From positions 2,542,001 through 2,606,000 of the forward strand of contig NZ_RJJY01000002.1 of NCBI RefSeq assembly GCF_003751085.1: a DNA stretch of 64,000 bases, in the 5' to 3' direction. Both the position numbers and the translations under genes were made by a program. The stretch comes from Micromonospora sp. Llam0. GTDB taxonomy: Bacteria; Actinomycetota; Actinomycetes; Mycobacteriales; Micromonosporaceae. The notes under the pieces are model-generated. The model saw only the letters and a list, made by a program, of their open reading frames with translations. It did not search any database and was not told the origin of the DNA. Positions 51,054 through 61,100 of this stretch are shown in pieces (positions within the stretch are counted from its first letter, which is position 1; each line of letters starts with the position of its first letter).

Positions 51054-54000
51054 TTACTCGGAGACAGCAGTCTTTGTGCTCCCGCCATGCTGGGTGATCC
51101 GGGGGCGGATCTGTGCCTTGACGGCGCTGCGGGTGAATGCCGCGTCGGTCGCCTTGCCGGACCAGATGTATGCCTCCCCGCGCCCGAGCGCGGCCATCTT
51201 GGCCGGAGTCAGATCGGCGAGAGCTGCGTTGGCCTTCTGCAGGTGCTTCAACCAGGCTGGCGAGTTGAACTTGTGCAGGATCAGTTGGTTGGAAAGCTCG
51301 ATCAGCGCTACTGGCACTGAAGTCGGCTCCTGACTCGCAACCAGGATGCTCATCCCCTTGTGCCGCATCTCCCGTACGCTCTCGATCAGGCCGGCGGCGA
51401 GGTCTGGGCTGTCAATGAACTTGTGTGCCTCGTCGAAGACAACGAGTTTGTTGAACCGTCGCCCGTCGCTGGTGGCTTCCGAGAAGAGCTCCATGAGTAC
51501 GACGAACAGGCCGAGGGCCTCATCCTTTTCGATCAGTTCGTCGCGGAGGTCGACGATGACGACTCGGCCGGGGCGGACCAGGTCCTGGATGCGGACGGTG
51601 TCGTCGATGTAGTCGGCAGCGAGGTCCAGGCGCTGATGGGCGAGCTGCTTGATGGGATCCGACAGGGTCGACTGGTCGACTCCGGCGCGCAGGACACCGA
51701 TCGACAGGTTGTCGCGGTGCGCCTTCATGATCCTACCGAGCTGGCGGATGTAGGTGGACTGGTTGCCGACCGCGCCCATGAGGAATCGCCAGTGCGCGGC
51801 ACGTAGCTCCGTGGAGCTGAACTTGAGTGCCCGCAGTTCAATGCCGGGATACTCGCTTCGGCGCTGCTCCAGCTGGTCTTCCGGAACCAGCATCAGTACG
51901 TCACCGAGCCCGGCCGGCTCGACACCGTAGCGCTCCCGCAGGCGCTGCACCTGCGCCTCGTCGGAGTTTGGTGCGACCAGGCTGGTGAACTCCGGCACGT
52001 AGTTCAGTATGGCGCTGTAGTGAAAGATGATTGTGGCCAGTGGCTGCGGTAGGTGGTTGACCGGCGGCGTGGCGAGGGAAGCGGCTTCGACGATGGTGCC
52101 CATCGTGTAGCTCTTCCCGGTGCCCTGCACCCCGAACAGGCTGATGGTGTGCGTCTCGTTGAGGTCGAGCGCGATGTGCCGACCGCCGTACTCGGCGAGG
52201 ATTCCGTACTGTGGCGACGGACGTGCCGCGCCGAGGTAGATGTCTGGCTGGATCGACTGGGCCGATGGGTCGGCCACCGCCAGCTGTCGGTGGTCCGTTG
52301 ACTCCGGCGGTTGCGGCCGGTCGGTCGACTCCTGCGGTTCCACCGGGTGCGCCGGTTCCGACCGGGGCCGGACATCATCCGGCGCACTGCCCAGATTCGC
52401 TTGCGTCGCATCGGCCGCATCGTTGAGATCGTCGGCGGCCGCTGGGTCGCGGTCGTCGGCGGGGCGGCCTTGCGGCACGACATGGTCGCGGGCCGGTGCC
52501 CGGAACGCTGCCTGTGGCAGCCGTGCGACCGTGGACGGCCGCGTCGCCAGAGTCCCCTGGGAGCGGGTGTCGGTGTGAGTGGCGGCCGCCAGCACCGGGT
52601 CGGTGACGATGCCGCCGAGTAGCTCGTCGATGACATCGCGGCCGATGCGGTGAAACTCGACGTCGCTTTCGACGTCTTGGTCGGTGCCGCTGCCTCGTAG
52701 GTCGAAGATGAGCCCGGTCTGGGTGAAGTTCAGCTGGTATCCCCAGTCGAGGTGGTCCAACATCCAGCGAGCCTCGTCCGCGATCGGACCAGCATCGTCG
52801 ATGATGCCGTGGCGGACCGCGCGACCGAGATAGAAGCGCAGCAGCGCGGCGAGCTCCGCGTTGCGGCTTGCCCGATCGGGGCGATCGGGCTGGTGGTGCG
52901 CGGGGTCGAAGCTTTCAGCAAGGACGTCCCGGCTGCGGCTGAGCTGCTCGATGATCTCGCTGCGGACCTTCTGCAGGTCCGCGATGCTGGTCAGCGTGCT
53001 GTGACACTTCACCTCGACGAGTCGACAGGTGATAGTGCGTCGCTGTGCGTCGAGGCTGAACAGGGCCAGGTCGGTGCGCCGTAGTCCGATGCTCTCGGTG
53101 ACCTCGTCTGCTCTGCGGCGAGCCTCCCGGTACAGCTCCAGGTGGGAATCGAGGGGGACGAGGATCTGGTTGCCCAGGACCGCTTGATGCTCCAGGTAGA
53201 GCCGGGCGAGCGCCAGTCCCAGGACTTCGGTCCGCTGGTTCGGCGCGGTAGACGCGATCTTGAAGGCGAGTCGGCCGGACAGCAGCCGGAGCTGGTCGAA
53301 GAAGGTCCCAGCATGTCTACGGTCGACCTGAAAACCGTGCTGATTCATCATGGGATGCAGCAGGGCGCGCAGCTCGTCCACCGATCTGGAACTGACCACC
53401 AGTTGGTGGCCGAGGCCGTCCGGTCCGGTGCTGGCGAAGTCGATGATGTAGTCGGGGCGGCGTGAGCTGCCCGGGCTGTCGAAGTACTCGACGCCCAAGG
53501 TCCGGTCGACGGTGATGACCCAGTCGCTGCATCGGTGGGCTTGATGGAGCAGGCTGCCGTCGGCGGCGGTGAGGTTCAGCGTGATTCGTGGCACCAGGCC
53601 GGTTCCCGCTTCGCCGGTGGCTACTGTCGCCGCGGCGACCGAGATTACCCGGGGGAGTGCGGTGAGCAGGTCGGAATACTCCTCGGCCCCCGGGATGTCC
53701 CGCCCGGGTCCGTGCCGGGGCTGTTTGTGCCAGGCCACGATGCCGTCGGCGGTGTCGACGTAATCGACGGTCAACTCTTGGACAAGTCCGTGTACGGGTG
53801 CGGTCGAGTCGGGCCGGGCCGGGCCGACGCCGAGGTCTTCACCGCTGAAGGCGTCGAAGAGCAGCGTGACATGTGCGGTGTGCCGGCTTGTCGCGGAACG
53901 AAAGTCGTTCAGTGGCAGCACCGCTACGGCGAGTTTGGGTGCCAGCCCCGCGCTTCTCGGTGTGCAGAACGTCTCCGCTTCGGCGGCGGTGCTCCACTCG

Positions 54001-56549
54001 CCGGTGAGTAGTTGAGCCAGTGCCGCACCGGTGCCGGCTAGCTGCGGGTCTGCGGCGAACAGTCGCAGGTCGTACGAGAGGTGTCGAAGTGGTTTGCGCC
54101 GTTCCAGTTCGATGAGGGTGTCGGCCAGGAGTTCGGCGCGCCCCGGGTTGACTACGCACAGGACCAGAGTGGCGACGTACGGGTGCATCCGGACGTATCG
54201 CTCGATCCGGTCGGCGAGCTGCCCGGCCGTGACCGTCAGTGCCGCATTCGGGGCGTCGGGCACGCCGAGTGCTGCCGCCACGTCGGCCAACAGCGTATGC
54301 GGGTCGCCGGTTTCCGCTGGTAGGCAGGCTCCCCAGTAGGTGGCGAGGTCGGCGGTGGCGGCGCTTAGCCGGCCGTCGGCGCCGACGATCATCAGCGGGA
54401 ATCCGGTCGGCGTCAGTGCGAACAGCCGCTCGGCCGCTGCCCGGATCCGGTCCTTTCCACTGACCGTGGCCGGGCTCTCGGCTGGCGCGTCGGTCGACGC
54501 TTCAGCCAACCAGTGCCGACCGAGCCGCGCCCAGGTAACCATCCACAGTAGGCGCAGTGGATGGGTTGGAGCGACCAGGGTGAGCTGGTGCAGGTTGCCG
54601 CGGATGTCCTGGTGCTCCACCACGACGGTGTCGATCTGCAGCAAGGTGGCCAGCCGCCGGGTCAGCTCGGTCTCGGCGACCCGCCCGGTGCTGTGTAGCG
54701 ATCCGTTGAGCAGCTCGGTGTATGCCTCCGCGTAGGCGAGCACGGCGGCGTCGATCCGACTCAGGTCGCGGCCGGCGACGACCATGGCGTCGTCGCCGCT
54801 GATCGCGGTCAGGACAGCGGCCCGGGTGGCGAGGAACGTGTCGAGCCGGTCTGAGGAAGCCAACGGGGGGTGCGCGGGCTCGACCTGGACGAGGCGGGGT
54901 GGCTGCCCGGCCGCTGTGGTCAGCTGTCGTACGGCGAACTGGGTGGGGTCGGCGAGGATCTGCCGCTCCAGTTCGGCGAGGATCGGAGCGAGTGGCACCT
55001 GCGCGGTGCCGTGCGCGCCGAACTCGGCCTCGACGACCGTGCGGGCCGGGTCCTTCCAGGACGTCTGCTGGCAGCTGACGCCTTGCCCGTCGCGTCCGTC
55101 CACCGATGCCTCGAACGCCAGCCGGAGCAACTCCTGGGTCACTCCGACGGAACGGCGGGTGCGAGGTGGTGCCGGTGGTTCGTCGAGGTCGTCGTCCGCG
55201 ACGACATAGAACCGGTCGCTTTCGTTGTCGGCGTGCCGGTCCGGCACCTCGCCGCCGTGGGCGTCGTGGTGACCCGCGGGGTGGCCTGTCTCCACCGGCA
55301 GCGGCACGCCATCGCTGTCCATCGGTGTCACCCGCAGGTAGTGCCAGCCGTTGTCGAGCCGGGCGGAGCGCAGCCGTTTCAGCACGGCCTTGTACGTCTG
55401 CCGCCGGTTGGTGCCGACCTTGACGACGGCGTGTACGCCGGTCGGGCCGGACTCTTCGGACATCAACTGGACGGTGAAGGAGGTCAGGCCACGGACCTGC
55501 CGAGGGTCCGGGGTCACCTCGAACGCCACCGGCAGCTGGTTGTGGCCGGAGGCGCCGCCCGGCAGGTACGCCTGTCCGGTGATGGTGTCCAGGACCGGAT
55601 GGTCGCGGTGTTCGGGGCGTCCGCCGGCGCGCGGCAGGGCCAGCTCGGCGAGGGTGATGCGTACGGCCGTTGCGACCCGGTCCTGCGGCAGCGGCCAGCG
55701 GTGGAAGGACAATCCCCAGTTGGCCCGGTCCACGACGATCCGGCGGGTCCAGTTGGCGGAGGCGTCCCGGCCGGCGTCGGTCAGCAGTTCGGCGACTCTC
55801 GTGCGGAACGCGGCATCGGTGAGCCGCAGGTCGACGACGCGTTGCCGGACCGACCGGTCGGCCCGGCTCAGCGCTTGGACGGTCCGGGCGTTGCGGGTGG
55901 CCCGGGTGCGGACCTGGGTGGGGTCGGTGAACAGTTCGAAGTCGGGGATGAGGCCGAGTTCGAACAGCGCGCCGCCGGCGGCCTGCGGGTCCCGGTCGTT
56001 GTGTTCGATGGTGAGCAGGAAGCGGGCGCGCCGCAGCGGGCCGGCGTCGACCCGACCTGGCTCGACCGTCTGCTCGTCGAGCACGCCGAACAGTTCGCCG
56101 ATCGCGGTACGCAGCTCGTCGGGCAGACCAGCCTGTAGCCGGGTGACGAGTTCCTGGTAGACGTCGCCGGGTTCACTCTGTTCAAAGGTGGCGACGCCGA
56201 AGGAGTCTTCGGCGCTGGCGTGGGTGCCGGGTGGGATGAACACCAGCAGCGGCGGGCGTTGGCGGCCATCGGCGTCGGGGTTGCGCAGTTCGACGAGCTT
56301 GGTGCCGCTGATGGCGACGTCGTCGGGCACCTGCGGCGGTTGCCCGAGGACGTGGATCTGGGCGGCGGTGCCGGTGGCGCCGCGCAGCCGGCGGCAGAGC
56401 CTGGCGGCCAGCGGTGCGCCGAGGTCGGTCACCCGGACGCAGTGCCCGGCCGTGCGGGCGGCGAGCAGCGCGGCGAACCGGGGCACCAGGACGCGTTCGA
56501 GGGCTTCGTCGAGGTCGGTGTCGGTGACTTCGCGTAGTCCGGTGCTCAT
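51054..56549 (-). CDS. mad8: MADS ATP-binding protein MAD8-like (C-terminal HerA-type ATPase)
   Basis: 1831 residues. The first about 1330 residues are a large region without a clearly named domain; a nuclease-like stretch may lie around residues 1150-1190 (LALFSLDAQRRTITCRLVEVK). A Pro/Asp-rich linker (about 1350-1440) joins the C-terminal HerA/FtsK-like ATPase: Walker A GVQGTGKSYT (about 1475), Walker B NKLVVFDEAHKF (about 1703), LVASQEPTSVP sensor and EAYIWSG. HerA-type motors form hexamers on DNA and partner with nucleases in several anti-phage systems. Last gene of the operon; its ATG overlaps the preceding stop (ATGA). The MAD8 label comes from gene order and domains, recalled from the described MADS system, not from a search. 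Confidence 0.82.
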   Translation of the reverse strand: MSTGLREVTDTDLDEALERVLVPRFAALLAARTAGHCVRVTDLGAPLAARLCRRLRGATGTAAQIHVLGQPPQVPDDVAISGTKLVELRNPDADGRQRPPLLVFIPPGTHASAEDSFGVATFEQSEPGDVYQELVTRLQAGLPDELRTAIGELFGVLDEQTVEPGRVDAGPLRRARFLLTIEHNDRDPQAAGGALFELGLIPDFELFTDPTQVRTRATRNARTVQALSRADRSVRQRVVDLRLTDAAFRTRVAELLTDAGRDASANWTRRIVVDRANWGLSFHRWPLPQDRVATAVRITLAELALPRAGGRPEHRDHPVLDTITGQAYLPGGASGHNQLPVAFEVTPDPRQVRGLTSFTVQLMSEESGPTGVHAVVKVGTNRRQTYKAVLKRLRSARLDNGWHYLRVTPMDSDGVPLPVETGHPAGHHDAHGGEVPDRHADNESDRFYVVADDDLDEPPAPPRTRRSVGVTQELLRLAFEASVDGRDGQGVSCQQTSWKDPARTVVEAEFGAHGTAQVPLAPILAELERQILADPTQFAVRQLTTAAGQPPRLVQVEPAHPPLASSDRLDTFLATRAAVLTAISGDDAMVVAGRDLSRIDAAVLAYAEAYTELLNGSLHSTGRVAETELTRRLATLLQIDTVVVEHQDIRGNLHQLTLVAPTHPLRLLWMVTWARLGRHWLAEASTDAPAESPATVSGKDRIRAAAERLFALTPTGFPLMIVGADGRLSAATADLATYWGACLPAETGDPHTLLADVAAALGVPDAPNAALTVTAGQLADRIERYVRMHPYVATLVLCVVNPGRAELLADTLIELERRKPLRHLSYDLRLFAADPQLAGTGAALAQLLTGEWSTAAEAETFCTPRSAGLAPKLAVAVLPLNDFRSATSRHTAHVTLLFDAFSGEDLGVGPARPDSTAPVHGLVQELTVDYVDTADGIVAWHKQPRHGPGRDIPGAEEYSDLLTALPRVISVAAATVATGEAGTGLVPRITLNLTAADGSLLHQAHRCSDWVITVDRTLGVEYFDSPGSSRRPDYIIDFASTGPDGLGHQLVVSSRSVDELRALLHPMMNQHGFQVDRRHAGTFFDQLRLLSGRLAFKIASTAPNQRTEVLGLALARLYLEHQAVLGNQILVPLDSHLELYREARRRADEVTESIGLRRTDLALFSLDAQRRTITCRLVEVKCHSTLTSIADLQKVRSEIIEQLSRSRDVLAESFDPAHHQPDRPDRASRNAELAALLRFYLGRAVRHGIIDDAGPIADEARWMLDHLDWGYQLNFTQTGLIFDLRGSGTDQDVESDVEFHRIGRDVIDELLGGIVTDPVLAAATHTDTRSQGTLATRPSTVARLPQAAFRAPARDHVVPQGRPADDRDPAAADDLNDAADATQANLGSAPDDVRPRSEPAHPVEPQESTDRPQPPESTDHRQLAVADPSAQSIQPDIYLGAARPSPQYGILAEYGGRHIALDLNETHTISLFGVQGTGKSYTMGTIVEAASLATPPVNHLPQPLATIIFHYSAILNYVPEFTSLVAPNSDEAQVQRLRERYGVEPAGLGDVLMLVPEDQLEQRRSEYPGIELRALKFSSTELRAAHWRFLMGAVGNQSTYIRQLGRIMKAHRDNLSIGVLRAGVDQSTLSDPIKQLAHQRLDLAADYIDDTVRIQDLVRPGRVVIVDLRDELIEKDEALGLFVVLMELFSEATSDGRRFNKLVVFDEAHKFIDSPDLAAGLIESVREMRHKGMSILVASQEPTSVPVALIELSNQLILHKFNSPAWLKHLQKANAALADLTPAKMAALGRGEAYIWSGKATDAAFTRSAVKAQIRPRITQHGGSTKTAVSE

Positions 56550-58138
56550 CGCGGTGCTCCGTCGGACCCGAGGCGATAACGCGGGGTGATGGTCTGGGTG
56601 AGGTAGGCGTCGGAGAGGTCGGTGTAGAAGCCGATCTCGCGCAGCCGGGCGACGAACGCGGCCCGGTTCTGTCGTAGCGCCCGGTGGTCGGTGATGCTGG
56701 GCTGGCCGAAGCCGTCACCGGGGGGCAATTCGTCGATGTAGATGCCGTACCGGTCGCGCAGCAGCGTAAGGAACTCGTCGACCCGGATCGCGGCGGTCCG
56801 AAACGCGCCGGTGCCGTCGGGGTGGAGCAGGGCCAGCTGTAGCAGCACTTCGAGCAGCCGGCTGTCGAGGATGAATCGGCGTTGCCCGCGACGCGGCTGG
56901 GCGAGCATCGCGCCGGGGCGGTGCTTGAGCAGCAGGCTGTCGAGGCACTCGGTCAGCCGGGTGCGGTGATGTTTGACCCGGTACGCGGTGATGATCTCGA
57001 TGTAGGTGGTGAATGGGTCGAGTTTCAGCTGTAGCAGGTCGGCGATCTGCGGGTCGAGGCCGTTGTCCGCACCGGATGCCGATTCCACTACGCGGGCCAG
57101 CCGCGCCTCGGCGAACCGGCCCCGGTCGGCCTTGTGCGCCGGGCCGAGCAACGACAACAGTTGGTCGACGGGGAACATGTCGCCGACCGGCTTGCGGAGC
57201 TTGCCGATTTTCACCAGGTGCCAGCCGAAGTCGTCGAGCTTCTTTACGGTGAAGGTGGCCTGCACGAACGCCGGGATCCGGTCGTACCAGATCTGGGCGC
57301 TGGTCTCGGCGAGCCGGGCGGCGGGTGTGTCGGGCACGCCCGCGACGTCGAGGAAGAATCCGCCACCGAATGCGACGCGGTCGCCGGCCGTCCAGATCGG
57401 CAACGTCTTCATGATTCGGAAGTGGTACCGCGCCAGGTGGAAGGCGAACAGGATCTTGAGGTGGTCGACCAGCACCGACCGGGGGACGACACCTCGGTGG
57501 TAGAGCAGCCGGCCGACGTCGTGGGTGAGCAGTTCGGCGGCGGCGGTGTCCAGCGGTGGGTAGATCTTGCGGGCCCGTTGGTCCTCCCGGTCGGTGACGG
57601 CACCCTTGGCCGATTCGCAGAGGTTGATCAGGGTCTGCGTCTCGACGTCGATCTCGGTGGCGTCGCCGTCGCCGGTACGCGGGTCGACTCCGGCGAAGAA
57701 GAAGCTTTTCAGCAGTGGCAGGACAGTGCCTTGGGTCCTGGAGCCGTGGTGGATCATCCGGTAGAGCTGTTCGTCGGCGTTGCGCGGCCGGGACCGGCGG
57801 GCTACCCGGAAACGGTAGGTGAAGCCGTGCAGCGGACGTAGCCCGGCGATTGCCTGCCCCGGCTTGCCCCGGTTGACCAGGTCGAGCAGGTGGGTTTCCA
57901 GCCAGCGCGCGGTGACGTCCGGGTCGAATCCAACGAACCGGTCGGGAGAGTTGGCGATCTGCTCGACGAAGGCGTCGACGCTCAGATCCGCCCCCGAACC
58001 GACCAGCACGCTGGGCGAGCCATTGTACCACAGCCGGGGCAGCAGGGCGGTGAGCACCCGGTCCATGTCGATTTGGGTGTAGTCGAGGTAGCTGACCGCC
58101 GGGTGGCGGAACTCCTTGTCGTCCCTGTGCAGCCCCAC
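56546..58138 (-). CDS. mad7: MADS protein MAD7-like, unknown function
   Basis: 530 residues, soluble, helix-rich, beginning VGLHRDDKEFRHPAVSYLDY. No catalytic motif is evident; segments such as DRVLTALLPRLWYNGSPSVLVG and RILFAFHLARYHFRIMKTL suggest an alpha-helical scaffold or DNA-associated protein. The GTG at 58138 has a perfect GGAGGAG 5 nt upstream and overlaps the stop of the kinase gene (TAGTG). Position between the kinase and the HerA ATPase genes is that of MAD7 in the described system. Confidence 0.75.
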   Translation of the reverse strand: MGLHRDDKEFRHPAVSYLDYTQIDMDRVLTALLPRLWYNGSPSVLVGSGADLSVDAFVEQIANSPDRFVGFDPDVTARWLETHLLDLVNRGKPGQAIAGLRPLHGFTYRFRVARRSRPRNADEQLYRMIHHGSRTQGTVLPLLKSFFFAGVDPRTGDGDATEIDVETQTLINLCESAKGAVTDREDQRARKIYPPLDTAAAELLTHDVGRLLYHRGVVPRSVLVDHLKILFAFHLARYHFRIMKTLPIWTAGDRVAFGGGFFLDVAGVPDTPAARLAETSAQIWYDRIPAFVQATFTVKKLDDFGWHLVKIGKLRKPVGDMFPVDQLLSLLGPAHKADRGRFAEARLARVVESASGADNGLDPQIADLLQLKLDPFTTYIEIITAYRVKHHRTRLTECLDSLLLKHRPGAMLAQPRRGQRRFILDSRLLEVLLQLALLHPDGTGAFRTAAIRVDEFLTLLRDRYGIYIDELPPGDGFGQPSITDHRALRQNRAAFVARLREIGFYTDLSDAYLTQTITPRYRLGSDGAPR

Positions 58139-61100
58139 TACGACTCCTCCCGTGGGGTCACCGGCTCCATCCGGACCTGCCCACCCGGCTGGCGGAGCAC
58201 CCGCCACAGCTGCTGCCCGGTCTCGGTGAGCAGCAGCTCCTGGTACGGGGCGGCGGACAACTCGTGTTTGAAGATGGTCAGGCCGAGGTGCAGCCCTTGG
58301 CGTTCGGCGATGCCGGGTAGGTAGCCGTCGCGCAGCCGGGTGAGCAGCTCGAACAGGTCGAGCCGGATCCGCAGGGTGACCCGATGATCGGCAGCCCCCC
58401 GGTAGCCGAGCACCAACTCCTGCGCGCCACCCTCCAGGTAGGGCGACTGTGGCTCGCCGTCGGCCAGCAGCGTCAACTGTCCGGCGGGGAACAGCCGGTA
58501 GCTGCGGATCTTGCCGCCGGGCACCACTCTGACCTGCAACGCCAGCGCGTCAGCGAGCCGTGCCGCGTCGCCGAGACCTTCGCTGCGGTTGAGCGCAGTG
58601 ATCAGCTCCGGGAGCCGCGACGGCAGTTCGTCCGGCCGGACCAGCAGGTTCAGGAAGTCAAGGGCCGAGCGGTACGGCAGCATCCGCCGGGATCGTTCGT
58701 CGTCGACGCATTCGAAGTAGAACCGGCGACGGGCGGCGGCGAGGTAGCGGCGATGCGTCTCGGCGGTGGCCGGGTCCATCGCCGCGCCGCGCGGCAGGGC
58801 GTCGACCAACCGCTGCAGCATCCGCAGGTCGTATTCGCCGCGTTGGTCGACGGTCATCAGGGCACGTCCGGCGTCCGGGCCGACGTAGTCGAGCCGCCGG
58901 TCCAGGCCCGGGTCGGCGACTGTGGCGACGTCGACCTGTGCCAGCAGGTTCAGTAGCCGGTCGGCACCGGCGACCGGTCCGGCCCAGCTGTTGAAGTAGA
59001 AGCCGTCGAGCACTTCGGTGAGCTGGTCGCTGGCGTACAGCTCGTGGATGTCCGCGCAGTCACGACCGGAGGTCAGCATGAAGGCCAGCGCCGACTGGAC
59101 GTCGCGGACGGTGATGTGCGCGATGCCGCGTAGCTCGGTCAGCCGGTAGAGCATCCGCAGCCGTGCGGCGATCTTCGGCCCGAGGGCGGGGTGCGCGAAG
59201 GTACGGGCGTTGTGCCGGACGTAGCACGTGTCGACGAGGGCGCACCCGCCGCACGCCTCCCACCGCTGGGGTGCGGTCATCCGGGCCAGCATCCGGTCGA
59301 AGACCGCGCCGCCCAACTCGTCGGAGTCGTCCAGCAGACTGCGGCGGTTGAGGTTGATGACCACGACACCGGGGTCCACGACGGTGGCGGCCGCGCCGGC
59401 CGCCGGCTCCGGCCGGTCGGTCAGGCTGGTCAGCACCTGGTCGGCCAGGGCGGGAAACTGTGCCCGGTGGGTGTCGAGGAAGTCGACCAGCCGGCCTTCG
59501 TTGATCGCGATCAGCCGGGTCTCGCCGGCGACGCCGGCCAGGTCGACACCGGCGAACGGCGCGAAGAAGTCCAGCAGCACGTCGTCGTTGTGTTTGTCGG
59601 ACTCGTCCTGACTGCCGTCGTGGTTGGTGCGTAGGACCAGGCCGGTGGGGGTGGTGAAGTCGGCTCCGTTGCCGCGCCGCCCCGGGGTGTGTGGCCCGTC
59701 CTTGGCGGCGACCGTCAACAGCCGTTCCAGGAACGCGGTCTTGCCGTCCCCGGCGTTGCCGGTGATGACGACCAGCCGGTAGGCGCCGGCCAACACATCT
59801 GGCGTGAGCTTGTCGTCCAGCGCGGTGGCCACGTACAGGTCGAACGCCGGGTTGCCGCCGGCGCGGGTGCCGGCGTTGCTGCGGATGCTCTGACTGTAGA
59901 GGGTCTGCAGGTGCCCGACGAACGGGTTGCTGCCGACCGCTGTCGGTGCGGGTGGCGGGAGCACCGGGTCGACCGGCTCCGGCCGGACCGGTTGGAACAC
60001 CTCGTCGCCGATGGCGGCCAACGCGTCACGGAACTGCTGGGCGCTGGTGTACCGGTCGCTGCGCAGCGGGGCGATGGCGGTCGACAGGATGTGGACGAGC
60101 TGGTCGGAGAGGTTGCCCAGGCCCGGCACCTGGCGCGGGTCGTCGGGCCGCCGCCCGACAGGGGCAAGGCGATCGGAGTACGGCCACTGCCCGGTCAGCA
60201 CCTCGTACAGGGTGAGCCCGAGGGCGTAGACGTCCCGGTCGATGAGGTCGGCCCGGGTGACCTGCCCACCGGTGGCGAAGTCCGGCGGGGCGTACCGCGC
60301 GGTGCCGCCGGTGCGTGACAGGCTGGAGTCGTCGGAGACCGCCACGTTGAAGTCGAATATTTTGCAGCCGCTGTCGGTGCGCAGCAGGTTCGCAGGCTTG
60401 ATGTCGCAGTGGTAGATGCCGTTGTCGTGCAGGTAGGCCAACCCGTCGGCGACGTCGACCCCGAGCCGCACCGTGTCCGCCGGCCCCAGCGCCCGCTGGC
60501 TGACCAGGTCGGCGACCTGCTGTCCGTCGACGTACTCGAAGACCAGGTACGGGATCTCGCCGCCGTCGAGGTAGTCGGCGCTCTCCACCTTGACCACGCT
60601 GGGGTGCGCCGGCAGCCGCAGCAGCAGTTGATACTCGACCCGCAGCCGTTCGACTACCGACTCGCGGTCCCGGTGCACGATCTTCACCGCCCGGTCGAGG
60701 CCGGCGAGATTGTCGTACGCCTGGTAGGTGGTGCCGTAGGAGCCCGGCTTGCCGAGCCGGCGGCGGATGGTGAACTTGCGGGTCAGCTGGTGGCCCGGCG
60801 GCAGATCACGGTAGTCGGGTTGCGCTGGAGATGGCCCGGCGGCTGCCTCGGCCAGTCGGGTGTTGCCGGGCCGGATCAGCACTGCCAGGTCCCGCAGGGC
60901 ATCGGCGGCGGTGGGTCGGGCCGACGGCTTCAGCGCACACATCCGGCCCAGCAGTTCGGCCAGCGCCGGGCTGAGCCCGGCGGCGGTCATCACCGTCTGC
61001 GGCAGCACACTGCCCTTGCGGGTCTGGTCATCGGTGCTGGCGAACGGCAACTCGCCGGTGAGCAACTGGTAGGCGATGACCCCGGCCGCGTACACGTCGG

